NCBI RefSeq assembly: GCF_014648355.1
Contig: NZ_BMQY01000002.1
Coordinates: 845,632 to 909,631, forward strand
DNA: 64,000 nt
Direction of reading: 5' to 3'
Source: Couchioplanes azureus
GTDB taxonomy: Bacteria > Actinomycetota > Actinomycetes > Mycobacteriales > Micromonosporaceae
The position numbers and the translations under genes are program-made. Numbering within the stretch: the first letter of the stretch is position 1; each line of letters begins with the position of its first letter. A model generated the notes under the pieces. That model saw nothing but the letters and a program-made list of their open reading frames with translations. It did not search any database and was not told the origin of the DNA. Of the stretch, positions 1 to 8,320 are shown piece after piece.

Positions 1-1
1 C

Positions 2-1072
2 GACCCGGGCGGCATCTCGGAGCACCTGCTCGAGGAGCTGCGCGTGGTGGCGCCCGGTCACCGGGCCGCCGTGCTGTCGGCCAGCGGCGGCGGGCGGCTG
101 GTCGTGCTCGCCCAGACCGGCGCCGAACGCGTCGACTGGGAGGTCACCCTCGACGCCGACTCGGCGATCGCCGACGCGTGGGCGAGCCAGCAGCCGCAGA
201 CGGCGACCCGCTCGCAGGCCCGCTCGCACCAGGGCGGGGAGGCGTCGTCGCTGGTCGTGCCGCTGGTCGCCGGCGTACGCACGATCGGGCTCGTGATCCT
301 CGAGGCGGACGTGCCGAACGCGTACCCGTCGGCGGTGATCGCGAGGGTGACCGAGGTGACCGGCCCGGCCGCCCTGCGGCTGGAGGCCGCGCTGCTCTTC
401 GACGAGGTGCGCTCGCTGGCGACCAATGAGGAGCGTCAGCGCCTGGCCCGCGAGATCCACGACGGCGTCGCGCAGGAGCTCGTCATGGTCGGGTACGGCA
501 TCGACAACGCGCAGGCGACCCTGCCCGAGGGCGCCGACGAGACCGCCGAGGAACTGCGCACCCTGCGCGGCGAGGTCACCCGGGTCATCACGGAGCTGCG
601 ACTCAGCCTGTTCGAGCTGCGTTCCGAGGTGGACCGCAACGGCGGGCTCGCGGCGGCCATCGCCGAGTACGCCCGCACCCTGGGCACGTCCGCGGGCCTG
701 CGGGTGCACTTCACGTTCGACGAGTCCACCGCGCGGCTGCCCGCCGCCACCGAGGCGGAACTGCTGCGCATCGCCCAGGAGGCGATCACCAACGCCCGCA
801 AACACGCCGGCGCGTCCAACCTGTGGGTCACCTGCACGGTCGACCCGCCGTACGCGGAGATCGAGGTCTCCGACGACGGCAAGGGCTTCGCCGACGACCG
901 CCCGGACGGGCGGTACGGCCTTGCGATCATGGCCGAGAGGGCGGAACGTATCCGAGGCCGGCTGGAGATCAGACCACGACACCCCAGCGGGACAACCGTT
1001 GCGGTAGTGCTCGGAACCTCGGCTCGGCGCGATAGCGTGCGGGATAGCGTTTCCGCACCAGAAGGGGAGTAA
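2..1072 (+). CDS. Sensor histidine kinase of the NarL/DesK type (5' end cut by window)
   Basis: The reading frame is open from base 2, so the N-terminus lies outside the window; 356 residues are visible. The first ~130 residues look like a GAF-type sensor domain. A HisKA_3 dimerisation helix follows, with the phospho-acceptor motif REIHDGVAQE (His at visible residue 153), then a HATPase_c domain with N-box EAITNARKHA and G-box SDDGKGF. No membrane segment is visible in this part. The gene is followed after 7 bp by a LuxR-type response regulator and forms a two-component pair with it. The signal sensed cannot be deduced. Confidence 0.9.
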   Translation, partial: DPGGISEHLLEELRVVAPGHRAAVLSASGGGRLVVLAQTGAERVDWEVTLDADSAIADAWASQQPQTATRSQARSHQGGEASSLVVPLVAGVRTIGLVILEADVPNAYPSAVIARVTEVTGPAALRLEAALLFDEVRSLATNEERQRLAREIHDGVAQELVMVGYGIDNAQATLPEGADETAEELRTLRGEVTRVITELRLSLFELRSEVDRNGGLAAAIAEYARTLGTSAGLRVHFTFDESTARLPAATEAELLRIAQEAITNARKHAGASNLWVTCTVDPPYAEIEVSDDGKGFADDRPDGRYGLAIMAERAERIRGRLEIRPRHPSGTTVAVVLGTSARRDSVRDSVSAPEGE

Positions 1073-1079
1073 CCCGAGC

Positions 1080-1748
1080 ATGTCGACCAGTCCGATGCCG
1101 ACGACCCGCACCAAGGTGCTCCTCGTCGACGATCACGACCTGATCCGTAAGGGGCTGCGGCACGCGTTCGAGCGGGACCGCCAGTTCGAGGTGGTCGGCG
1201 AGGCAGCCACGGCCGCCGAGGCCGTCCGCCAGGCCGGCGCGCTCCAGCCCGACGTGGTGATCATGGATCTGCGGCTGCCCGACGGCAGCGGCCTCGAGGC
1301 GACCCGTGCCCTGCGCAAGAACAACGCCAACATGGGCATCGTCGTCCTCACCATGTACGCGGGCGACGACCAGCTGTTCGGCGCCCTGGAGGCGGGAGCC
1401 AGCGCCTTCGTGCCCAAGACCGCCCCGGCCGACGAGGTGGTGGCGGCGGCGCGGCACGCGGCCTCGGCCCCGAGCGCGTTCACGGCGGCCGACCTCGCCG
1501 AGGCCATGAAGCGGCGGCTCGCCCCGTCCGGGCCGCAGCTCTCGCCCCGCGAGGGTCAGGTCCTGCGCCTGCTCGCGGACGGCATGAGCGTCGCGGGCAT
1601 CGCCAAGCAGCTCTTCGTGTCGGAGTCGACGGCGAAGACGCACATCTCCAAGCTGTACGAGAAGCTGGGCGCGGCGAACCGGGCCCAGGCGCTGATGACG
1701 GCGCTGCGGCTGGGCCTGCTCGAGGCCCCGGACGCCCCGAAGTTCTAG
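1080..1748 (+). CDS. NarL/LuxR-family response regulator
   Basis: 222 residues. The N-terminal receiver domain (about residues 12-130) has the acidic pair D17-D18, phospho-acceptor D63 in VVIMDLRLPDG, and the usual Thr and Lys further on (VLTMYAG, VPKTAP). The C-terminal LuxR helix-turn-helix (about 155-215) has the typical LSPREGQVLRLLADGMS start and a SESTAKTHISKLYEKL recognition helix. The ATG start at 1080 sits 10 bp after a GGGGAG ribosome-binding sequence. It is the cognate regulator of the kinase just upstream. Its DNA targets are unknown; a palindrome downstream (1815-1832) is a possible but unproven site. Confidence 0.93.
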   Translation: MSTSPMPTTRTKVLLVDDHDLIRKGLRHAFERDRQFEVVGEAATAAEAVRQAGALQPDVVIMDLRLPDGSGLEATRALRKNNANMGIVVLTMYAGDDQLFGALEAGASAFVPKTAPADEVVAAARHAASAPSAFTAADLAEAMKRRLAPSGPQLSPREGQVLRLLADGMSVAGIAKQLFVSESTAKTHISKLYEKLGAANRAQALMTALRLGLLEAPDAPKF

Positions 1749-1814
1749 CCGGCCCGTGTGCCGAACCGCCCGTCGCCCTCCGCAGGCGGCGGGCGGCACT
1801 GTCTGCCCGTCGTC

Positions 1815-1832
1815 ATCCACCGATCGGTGGAT
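1815..1832. promoter_or_regulatory. Perfect 18-bp palindrome with a third half-site, upstream of the esterase
   Basis: ATCCACCGATCGGTGGAT is a perfect palindrome 70 bp upstream of the carboxylesterase start. The half-site CCACCGATC occurs again at 1841-1849. This arrangement looks like an operator for a dimeric regulator binding two adjacent sites; which protein binds is unknown. It could also act as an RNA hairpin terminating the preceding response-regulator transcript, although no T-tract follows. Confidence 0.45.
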
Positions 1833-1901
1833 CGGACTCTCCACCGATCGAGCTCCCGGCGGTCGATCCACTGCTGACGATGCGCGGCCAGGCTGGACCG
1901 C

Positions 1902-3452
1902 ATGACCGTCTCTTCATTCCGCAGAACCCTGGCGGCCGGCCTGCTCGGCCTGGCCACGACGCTGATCACCGGCGCGGCGCCGGCGACCGCCGGGAACCCC
2001 GCCATCGTCCGGACGGACGCCGGGCTGGTCCGCGGCACCCTGCACGACGGCTACCGCACGTTCCACGGCATACCGTACGCCGCGCCGCCCACCGGCGACC
2101 TCCGCTGGCGCCCGCCGCAGCCGGTCGCGCCGTGGCCGGACGTGCGCGAGGCCGACGCACCGGGACCGGCCTGCAAGCAGAACTCGCCCGGCCACGGCGG
2201 GCCCCGCAGCGGCGCGGAGGACTGCCTCTACCTGAACGTCACCACGCCGCTCGGGAAGCCCCACCGCCGGCCGGTGGTGGTGTGGCTGCACGGAGGCAGC
2301 TTCCAGACCGGCTCGGGCGGCATGTACGACGCCCACCGGCTCGCCGTCCGGGGTGACGTCGTCGTCGTGACCGTCAACTACCGGCTGGGGGTCTTCGGCT
2401 TCCTCGGCCTGCCCGGCCTGGCCGGCTCGGGCACCTTCGGACTCCAGGACCAGCAGGCCGCGCTGCGCTGGGTACGCCGCAACGCCGCGGCCTTCGGCGG
2501 CGACCCCCGCAACGTCACGCTCGCCGGGCAGTCCGCGGGCGGCCTGAGCGCGTGCGCGCACCTCGCCTCGCCCGCGGCGGCGGGCCTGTTCGACCGGGCC
2601 GTTCTCCAGTCCGGACCGTGCCTGACCGACTGGCCCGCCGAGCTGTCCTATCCGGACGTCGAGGCGGGTTCCCCGTTCTCGCCGGTGGCCGACGTACGGC
2701 GTGCGGGTGCCGAGCTGGCGGCCACGTTGCACTGCGGCGCCGACGTGGCCGCATGTCTGCGCGCCCAGCCGGCGGACGCGCTGCTGCAGCACACCGAGGG
2801 CGTCGGGCTCGACGCGTTCCTGAACCCCGCCCACGGCACCGCGCTGCTGCCCCGGCATCCCGCCGACGCGCTGCGGGCGGGCGCCTTCCACCGGGTGCCG
2901 GTGCTCTCCGGCAACACCCGCGACGAGCACCGGGGCATGATCGCCTTCGTCGAGGCCGGCTCGCCGGTCACCGCCGAGCGGTACGCCGCCGTCCTGAAGG
3001 CCGCCTTCGGCGACCGGGCCGGCCAGGTGGCGGCAGCGTATCCGGTCGAGGCGTACGCCTCCCCCGCCCAGGCCTGGGCCGCCGTGGCCACCGACCGGAT
3101 CTGGGCCTGCCCCACGCTGGCGGGCAACCGGCTCTTCGCCCGGCACACCCCGACCTTCGCGTACGAGTTCGCCGAGGGCCAGGGGCCGTGGGGCGCCTAC
3201 CACGGGTCCGAGCTGCCGTACCTGTTCGACGTCGCACCGCTGCCGCCACCGGCGGGGCCGGCCCTGGCCGAGGAGATGATCGACGCCTGGTCCCGGTTCG
3301 CCGCCACGGGCGGGGCCGGCTGGCCGCGGCTGCGCCCGGGTGCCGCCACACCGTACGTGCGGACCCTGGCGACCGGCGCGTCCGGCGGCGTCGACCTGGC
3401 CGCCGAGCACCGCTGCGGGCTGTGGACGGCATCGACGCCGGTCGCCGGCTGA
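1902..3452 (+). CDS. Secreted carboxylesterase type B (alpha/beta hydrolase)
   Basis: 516 residues. An N-terminal Sec-type signal peptide (about residues 1-30: Arg, a hydrophobic core AAGLLGLATTLITGAAP, an AxA-like cleavage region) predicts export. The carboxylesterase/cholinesterase fold is shown by FHGIPYAAPP near the N-terminus, EDCLYLNV, the oxyanion-hole VVVWLHGGSF and the nucleophile elbow GQSAGG with Ser211. Other catalytic residues are likely the Glu in GNTRDEHRG or near it and the His in AYHGSELPYLF. The family hydrolyses carboxylic esters; the substrate cannot be named. It stands alone, 153 bp behind the response regulator and following the palindrome at 1815. Confidence 0.92.
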   Translation: MTVSSFRRTLAAGLLGLATTLITGAAPATAGNPAIVRTDAGLVRGTLHDGYRTFHGIPYAAPPTGDLRWRPPQPVAPWPDVREADAPGPACKQNSPGHGGPRSGAEDCLYLNVTTPLGKPHRRPVVVWLHGGSFQTGSGGMYDAHRLAVRGDVVVVTVNYRLGVFGFLGLPGLAGSGTFGLQDQQAALRWVRRNAAAFGGDPRNVTLAGQSAGGLSACAHLASPAAAGLFDRAVLQSGPCLTDWPAELSYPDVEAGSPFSPVADVRRAGAELAATLHCGADVAACLRAQPADALLQHTEGVGLDAFLNPAHGTALLPRHPADALRAGAFHRVPVLSGNTRDEHRGMIAFVEAGSPVTAERYAAVLKAAFGDRAGQVAAAYPVEAYASPAQAWAAVATDRIWACPTLAGNRLFARHTPTFAYEFAEGQGPWGAYHGSELPYLFDVAPLPPPAGPALAEEMIDAWSRFAATGGAGWPRLRPGAATPYVRTLATGASGGVDLAAEHRCGLWTASTPVAG

Positions 3453-3465
3453 CAGAATGCGGGTC

Positions 3466-4092
3466 ATGGGGAAAACGTACGAGCGGATCTCAGGACGGCT
3501 GAGGACCTTCATCGAGGCACAACCGATCTTCTTCACCGCGACGGCGCCGCTGGCCGGGTCGGGCACGGTCAACCTGTCGCCGAAGGGGCTCAACGGCTCG
3601 TTCGCCGTCGTCGACGAGCTGACCGTCGCCTATCTCGACTGCGCCGGAAGCAACGCGGAGACCATCGCGCACCTGCGCGAGAACGGCCGCATCACGCTGA
3701 TGTGGTGTTCCTTCCAGGGACCGCCCACCATCGTGCGCATCCACGGGCGCGGCGAGCCGATCTTCCGCGATGATCCACGCTGGACGGATTACGTCTCCTA
3801 CTTCCCGGACCTGGACACCTCGTCGCACGGGGTACGCACGATCATCGTGGTCCGCGCGGAGATGATCCGCGACAGCTGCGGCTACGCCGTCCCGCTGATG
3901 ACCTACGAGGGTGACCGGGAGCTGCACGGCCAGCGGTTCGCGAGGGAGGACGACGCGTCGCTGAACGCGTACTTCGAGAAGAAGGAGTTCATCGCGGCCA
4001 GCCTGGACGGCCTGCCCGCCCTGCCGCTGCCGCTGCCGCCTCTGCCGGGCCCGGCGCCGGCACCGGCGGTGAGCGCCTCCCCGGAGCAATGA
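3466..4092 (+). CDS. Pyridoxamine 5'-phosphate oxidase-fold protein
   Basis: 208 residues beginning MGKTYERISGRL; the ATG at 3466 is chosen because family members start at this motif (an in-frame ATG 9 bp upstream is possible). It has the FMN-binding split-barrel pattern of the PNPOx-like family: a hydrophobic strand FFTATAPL, LSPKGLNGSFAVVDE, and RITLMWCSFQGPPTIVRIHGRG. The family contains flavin- or F420-dependent oxidoreductases and heme-binding proteins, so the reaction is not assignable. The last ~25 residues are a Pro/Ala-rich tail. It lies 13 bp after the esterase stop. A UUCG-capped hairpin downstream ends the unit. Confidence 0.85.
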   Translation: MGKTYERISGRLRTFIEAQPIFFTATAPLAGSGTVNLSPKGLNGSFAVVDELTVAYLDCAGSNAETIAHLRENGRITLMWCSFQGPPTIVRIHGRGEPIFRDDPRWTDYVSYFPDLDTSSHGVRTIIVVRAEMIRDSCGYAVPLMTYEGDRELHGQRFAREDDASLNAYFEKKEFIAASLDGLPALPLPLPPLPGPAPAPAVSASPEQ

Positions 4093-4116
4093 GGTCGGCG
4101 GTTCGAGAACGGGGGC

Positions 4117-4154
4117 GCTCCGCCGGATCCGGGTTCGCCCGGGTCCGGCGGAGC
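4117..4154. terminator. Bidirectional hairpin with TTCG tetraloop
   Basis: A 17-bp stem (4117-4133 with 4138-4154, one G-T-type mismatch) closes a TTCG loop between two convergent genes. The extreme stem GC content and the position make it a likely shared terminator. There is no T-tract, as is common in actinomycetes. Confidence 0.7.
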
Positions 4155-4159
4155 GGCCG

Positions 4160-5077
4160 TCACTGCCAGGTCATGTCGATCTGGCGCTCGAACGTGACGT
4201 AGCCGGCCCGCGCGAAGGCGGCGGCCATCGGTGCGTTGCCGACGTCGGTGGCCGCCCGGATCCGCGGCACGCCCTGCGCGGCGAGCAGGCCGGTGCCCAC
4301 GGCGAGCAGGTCGTGGATGTACCCCCGGCCGCGGTGCGCCGGCACCACGCCGACGTACGCGATGATCGGGTTGTAGCCGTTGTGCGCGGGGATCACGAAA
4401 CCGACCGGTTCCCCGCCCGGGAGCGTCGCGATCCGCCACCACTCGTGCGGGCTGGCGTAGCGGGCGAGCTCGGTGCGGTAGTGCTCGCGCGCGGCCTCTT
4501 CGGGGGTCATCCGGGTCAGGTCGTCGCGGCCGTGCGCGTCGAGCGTGCCGTCCAGCACCAGCGTCATGAGCGCGACGAGCTCGTCCGGGTCGCGCACCGG
4601 CCGGAAGGCGAGCCGTCCGCCGGGTTCCGGAACGGGTGAACCGGCACGCCATTCCAGCCGGAGGCGCTCGACGAAGAGCTTCGCCCCGACCCGGTGCAGC
4701 GCCTCCATCCGGTCGTCCACCGCCTGCCGGGTGGCCGGGTGGTCCCGCCAGTCCGGCGGCAGGAACCGGCCGTACTCCGGCGGGGTCGCGCCGGGCGGGA
4801 CCACGGCGGCCAGCGCGGTCGTCAGCAACCGCACGCCGTCGCCGACGTCGCCGTCGATGTCGAAGACGTCCATCAGCAGGGGGTGCGGGTCACCGGACCG
4901 CGACCACCACCCGGCCCGGGCCACCACGCGGTCGTCGCGCAGGGCGAGCCACAGCCATTCCGGACGGCGGCGGCCCGCCGCCAGGTCGTCGCCGATCTCG
5001 CCGTTGAGCACGTACGGCAGGCGGTTGAAGAGGTCCAGCTCGTCGGGTCCGACGATCGGACGCAGGGTCAGAGTCAA
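4160..5077 (-). CDS. GNAT-family N-acetyltransferase
   Basis: About 305 residues from a TTG start at 5077, preferred because AGGAG lies 6 bp before it; a GTG at 5098 would add seven residues. The C-terminal half has the GNAT acetyl-CoA site: the strand IIAYVGVVPAHRGRGY (V-x-P-x-x-R-G-x-G motif A) and a following helix HDLLAVGTGLLAAQG, ending near RAGYVTFERQIDMTW. The N-terminal half also resembles a degenerate GNAT fold, so it may be a tandem-GNAT protein. The substrate is unknown. It is transcribed convergently with the PNPOx-fold gene. Confidence 0.85.
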   Translation of the reverse strand: MTLTLRPIVGPDELDLFNRLPYVLNGEIGDDLAAGRRRPEWLWLALRDDRVVARAGWWSRSGDPHPLLMDVFDIDGDVGDGVRLLTTALAAVVPPGATPPEYGRFLPPDWRDHPATRQAVDDRMEALHRVGAKLFVERLRLEWRAGSPVPEPGGRLAFRPVRDPDELVALMTLVLDGTLDAHGRDDLTRMTPEEAAREHYRTELARYASPHEWWRIATLPGGEPVGFVIPAHNGYNPIIAYVGVVPAHRGRGYIHDLLAVGTGLLAAQGVPRIRAATDVGNAPMAAAFARAGYVTFERQIDMTWQ

Positions 5078-5236
5078 GGCGGTCTCCTGGGGAGGCACCC
5101 TGTCCGCTCCGGGATCAGCGCGAACGGCCGTCCCGGGAGGACACGAGCGCGGTCTGCACGGCGTACACGGCTCAGCCCTCCTTTCTCGAAGATCCGGCCA
5201 CCAGTTCTAGGCGGAACCGGCCGGGCCCGCAACCGA

Positions 5237-6364
5237 TTACCGCTGCCTCAGCATGGCGGCGAGGCCGGCGGCCTTGGTCTCCCAGCGCCACTCGCGCTCG
5301 ACCCAGGCCCGGCCCGCCGCGCCCATCGCCCGCGCGCGGGCCGGATCGGACAGCAGCCCGGCGAGCCGGTCGGCGATCGCCGGCACGTCCCGGCCGCCCA
5401 CGACGTGGCCGGTCTCCCCCTCGCGGACCGCGTCGGGAGCGCCGCCGGAGTCCCCGGCGAGCACGGGCAGGCCGGTCGCCGACGCCTCGAGGTAGACGAT
5501 GCCCAGGCCCTCGACGTCGAGGCCGGCGCCGCGGGTACGGCACGGCATCGCGTACACGTCCCCGGCCGCGTAGTGGGCGGGCAGGTCGGCCCAGGGCACC
5601 GAGCCCGTGAAGACCACATCGGACTCGACGCCCTCGGCGCGGGCGAGCGCCTGGAGCTTCTCCCGGTACGGCCCCCCGCCGACGATCAGCAGCGCCGCTC
5701 CCGGGACCCGCCGGCGGACCGCCGGCAGCGCGCGGATCAGCATGTCCTGGCCCTTGCGGGCCACGAGCCGCGAGACGCACACGACGACGGGCCGGTCGCC
5801 GAGCCGGTGTCTCGCCCGCACCTCGGAGCCGTCGACGTCCGGGTGGTACGCGTCGACGTCCACGCCGGGAGTGAGCCGTTCGAGGGAGGTGAGCCCGTGC
5901 AGCGCCCGGTCGAGACGTACCCGCTGGAACTCGGTCAGAAAGGTCACCACGTCGTTGTCCCGGGCGATGCGCCGCAGCAACTGCCGGGCGCCGGGCAGGG
6001 CGGCCCAGCCGATCTCGTGGCCGTGGGTGAGCGCCACCGCCCGGGTGATGCCGGTCCGCCGGCGCAGCCCGCCGGCCAGCAGCCCGAGCGGCGCCGCGGC
6101 CCCGAACCAGACGCTGTCGCAGTCGTACGACCGCGCGATCTCGGCCGCCCGCCGCGCGACGGCGGGCGTGGGCAGCAGCACCCCGGTCTTCTCCCGGACG
6201 ACCTCGAACGGCTGCTCGGCGTCGAACTTCGCGGCTCCCCGCCACGTGGAGGCGTAGACGACCACGGACCCGGAGGGCTGCCGCACCGCCAGGTTGTGCA
6301 CGAACTGCTGGATCCCCCCGGGCCGCGGCGGAAAGTCGTTGGTGACCAGCAACGTCCGCGCCAT
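5237..6364 (-). CDS. pimB: GT4 glycosyltransferase, PimB-type phosphatidylinositol mannosyltransferase
   Basis: 375 residues with a GT-B fold. It starts MARTLLVTNDFPPRPGGIQ, the N-terminal glycine loop typical of GT4 enzymes and close to the actinobacterial PimB' sequence. The C-terminal GDP-mannose side has VVCVSRLVARKGQDMLIRALP and the E-x7-E-like signature in GIVYLEASATGLPVLAGDSGGAP. Known PimB' adds the second mannose to phosphatidyl-myo-inositol monomannoside at the inner face of the membrane. That assignment rests on sequence resemblance and on shared neighbourhood with mycobacterial pimB'; another GT4 specificity cannot be excluded. It is followed on the same strand by an M48 protease gene transcribed toward it. 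Confidence 0.82.
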   Translation of the reverse strand: MARTLLVTNDFPPRPGGIQQFVHNLAVRQPSGSVVVYASTWRGAAKFDAEQPFEVVREKTGVLLPTPAVARRAAEIARSYDCDSVWFGAAAPLGLLAGGLRRRTGITRAVALTHGHEIGWAALPGARQLLRRIARDNDVVTFLTEFQRVRLDRALHGLTSLERLTPGVDVDAYHPDVDGSEVRARHRLGDRPVVVCVSRLVARKGQDMLIRALPAVRRRVPGAALLIVGGGPYREKLQALARAEGVESDVVFTGSVPWADLPAHYAAGDVYAMPCRTRGAGLDVEGLGIVYLEASATGLPVLAGDSGGAPDAVREGETGHVVGGRDVPAIADRLAGLLSDPARARAMGAAGRAWVEREWRWETKAAGLAAMLRQR

Positions 6365-6419
6365 CAGCGCTCACCCTTCCCGCCACCGCGGACGGCGACC
6401 GCTCCGCACGACCCCGGCA

Positions 6420-7676
6420 TCAGCGCTCGCCCCGGGCGTAGGCGCGAGCGGCGGCCATCCGTTCGACGGTGGACGGATGCGAGGCGGTCATGAGGTACTC
6501 CCAGGGCGGCGGGTCGGGGTCGGACAGGTTGACGCTGCCGAGGCGGCGCTGCATCGCCTCGAAGGCGGCCGGGTCGCCGGTCAGCGCGAGCGCGTGGGCG
6601 TCCGCGCGGGCCTCGACGCGGCGGGAGACCAGCGCCTGCACCGGGCCGGCGGCCAGACCGGCGAGCGTCACCAGGGCGAGGAGCAGCGCGATCGCCCGCG
6701 GCTCGCCCATCGCGTCGACCCCGGCCCGGCGCAGCAGCCAGCCCAGCGAGCCGAGCAGGTAGAGCGCGATCACCGCCGCGGCCGCACCGAGCGCGCCGAC
6801 GATCGTGCCGGTGAGGACGTCGTGGCGCTTGGCGTGGCCGAGCTCGTGCGCGGCCACGGACACCACCTCGGCGGGCGCCGCCTCGGCGAGCAGCGTGTCG
6901 TACACGACGATCCGCCGGGTCGGCCCGAAGCCGGAGACGTAGGCGTTCACCGCCCTGGTCCGCCGGGACGCGTCGGCGACGAGCACGTCTCCGACGGGTA
7001 CGCCGTCGCGCGCCGCCAGGTCCATCAGCTCGGTGCGCAGCGGTCCGGCGGCCATCGGGGTGAACTTGTTGAAGATCGGCTCGACCACCACGGGCAGCAC
7101 GAACGACAGCAGCACCACCAGGGTGGCCGCGCCCACCGCGCCGAACGCCCACCACCAGCGGGGCGCCAGGCGGGTCACGGTGAAGAAGCCGAGCAGCGCG
7201 ATCGCACCGATCACCGCGCCGACGGCGAACGACTTGGCCACGTCGACCGCCCACGGGCCCCAGGTCTGCGTCGAGATGCCGTACCGGACGACGACGGTGT
7301 GCCGCCAGGCGGCGAAGGGCAGGGTGAGGAGCTCGGCGACCAGGACGACGAGCAGCCCGCCGAGGACCGCCTGGGCGATCCAGTGGTCGCCGAACGGGCG
7401 GCCGGCCCACGCCACGAGCCGCGAGCCGAGCGGGGTGAGGCCGAGCAGGAGCGCGCCGAGGAGGCCGATCGCCAGCCCACCGTAGGCGCCGGGCCGCAGC
7501 GCGGAGTGGAACTCGCGGGCCCGGGCCACCTGCTCGGCGGGCAGCTCCCCGAGCGCCGCGATCTGGTCGGCCCGGGGTGCGGGCGGCCGCTGCCACGGCA
7601 CGGTCACCGCGGCGTAGCCGATCAGCGCGACCAGCAGCACACCCAGCGTGCATGCGGCCCACAGCCGTGGCGTCAC
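6420..7676 (-). CDS. M48-family membrane zinc metallopeptidase (Ste24/HtpX-like)
   Basis: About 418 residues from a GTG at 7676, which has GGAGG 7 bp upstream; a longer reading to 7775 would add an unlikely Arg-rich extension. The zinc motif is HELGH (His277-His281) with a downstream glutamate in RRVEARADAHALAL. Several membrane segments flank the site, the first at residues ~5-27 (CTLGVLLVALIGYAAVTV). The family cleaves membrane proteins or prenylated CaaX peptides; here a protein quality-control role is the likelier inference. The gene is 55 bp upstream of the PimB-like gene on the same strand and is probably cotranscribed. Confidence 0.88.
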   Translation of the reverse strand: MTPRLWAACTLGVLLVALIGYAAVTVPWQRPPAPRADQIAALGELPAEQVARAREFHSALRPGAYGGLAIGLLGALLLGLTPLGSRLVAWAGRPFGDHWIAQAVLGGLLVVLVAELLTLPFAAWRHTVVVRYGISTQTWGPWAVDVAKSFAVGAVIGAIALLGFFTVTRLAPRWWWAFGAVGAATLVVLLSFVLPVVVEPIFNKFTPMAAGPLRTELMDLAARDGVPVGDVLVADASRRTRAVNAYVSGFGPTRRIVVYDTLLAEAAPAEVVSVAAHELGHAKRHDVLTGTIVGALGAAAAVIALYLLGSLGWLLRRAGVDAMGEPRAIALLLALVTLAGLAAGPVQALVSRRVEARADAHALALTGDPAAFEAMQRRLGSVNLSDPDPPPWEYLMTASHPSTVERMAAARAYARGER

Positions 7677-7989
7677 CCTCGTGCCTCCATCCTGGCCCTC
7701 CGGCCGGCAACGCCGCCGGCCGACCCACACCCGTCGCCCCACGTCCGTCAGCGCCGCACGCCCGCCGGCCCACACCGGCCGGGCCCGCGTCCGTCAGCGC
7801 CCACACCGGTCGACCCACGCCGCCGCCCGCCGGCCCACACCGGCCGGTCCGCACGCGTCGGGCCTGCGCATCGGCCGGGGCAAGGACCCGACCATCCTAG
7901 GCGCGGACCCCGCGGTGATCACGCCACCCGGACCCACCACGGCCCGCACCGCGTCGCCGTGCCGTGCGCCGCCGCCCGCCGGGTCATGA
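7677..7989. repeat. 313-bp gene-free stretch with degenerate GC-rich direct repeats
   Basis: No convincing gene is seen here. The interval between the small Cys-cluster gene and the M48 gene carries imperfect direct repeats: a 24-bp block beginning CGCCCGCCGGCCCACACCGG occurs at 7759 and again at 7824 (65-bp period), and CGTCCGTCAGCGCC occurs at 7742 and near 7788. All open frames through it are low-complexity Arg/Pro/Gly readings. Confidence 0.55.
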
Positions 7990-8211
7990 TCACGCGACGT
8001 GTCCGCGGCGGCGGACCAGAGGGACCGAGACGGGCGGCTCCGGGGTCTCCAGCAGCTCGACCTCGAACCCCGCCAGCTCGAAGACCTCGATCGCCCGCAG
8101 CTCGCCCGGGGTCAGGTCGCCGATGCCGTCCGGGGTGTCGGCCATGGCCTTGATCAGGCATCCTTCGCATCCGCGTCCCCTACCGGGGCAGCGGCCGCAG
8201 TCGATGATCAT
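7990..8211 (-). CDS. Small Cys-cluster protein of unknown function
   Basis: 73 residues starting MIIDCGRCPGRGRGCEGCLI; the ATG at 8211 is selected over an upstream in-frame start because a GAGGAGG ribosome-binding sequence precedes it by a few bases. Four cysteines in C-x2-C-x6-C-x2-C spacing within the first 20 residues suggest a zinc- or Fe-S-binding knuckle. The remainder is a short helical region (LTPGELRAIEVFELAGFEVELLE as key stretch, given by its first part) and a basic tail. It lies 109 bp downstream of the NYN-domain gene on the same strand, which suggests cotranscription and possibly a shared role in RNA handling. This link is inference. Confidence 0.72.
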   Translation of the reverse strand: MIIDCGRCPGRGRGCEGCLIKAMADTPDGIGDLTPGELRAIEVFELAGFEVELLETPEPPVSVPLVRRRGHVA

Positions 8212-8320
8212 CACTTCCTCCTCGCGGGCGACGGTGGCCCGGCCGCGATCCGGGGGAAGTGCCTGTCGCGGACCGACCACCATCGGTGACAGTCACGCTA
8301 TGGAAGGGGTACGACAAAAA

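Noticed and set aside
4694..6493. Long plus-strand frames antisense to the GNAT and PimB genes
   Set aside because: They mirror the codon periodicity of the minus-strand genes and contain no family motif.
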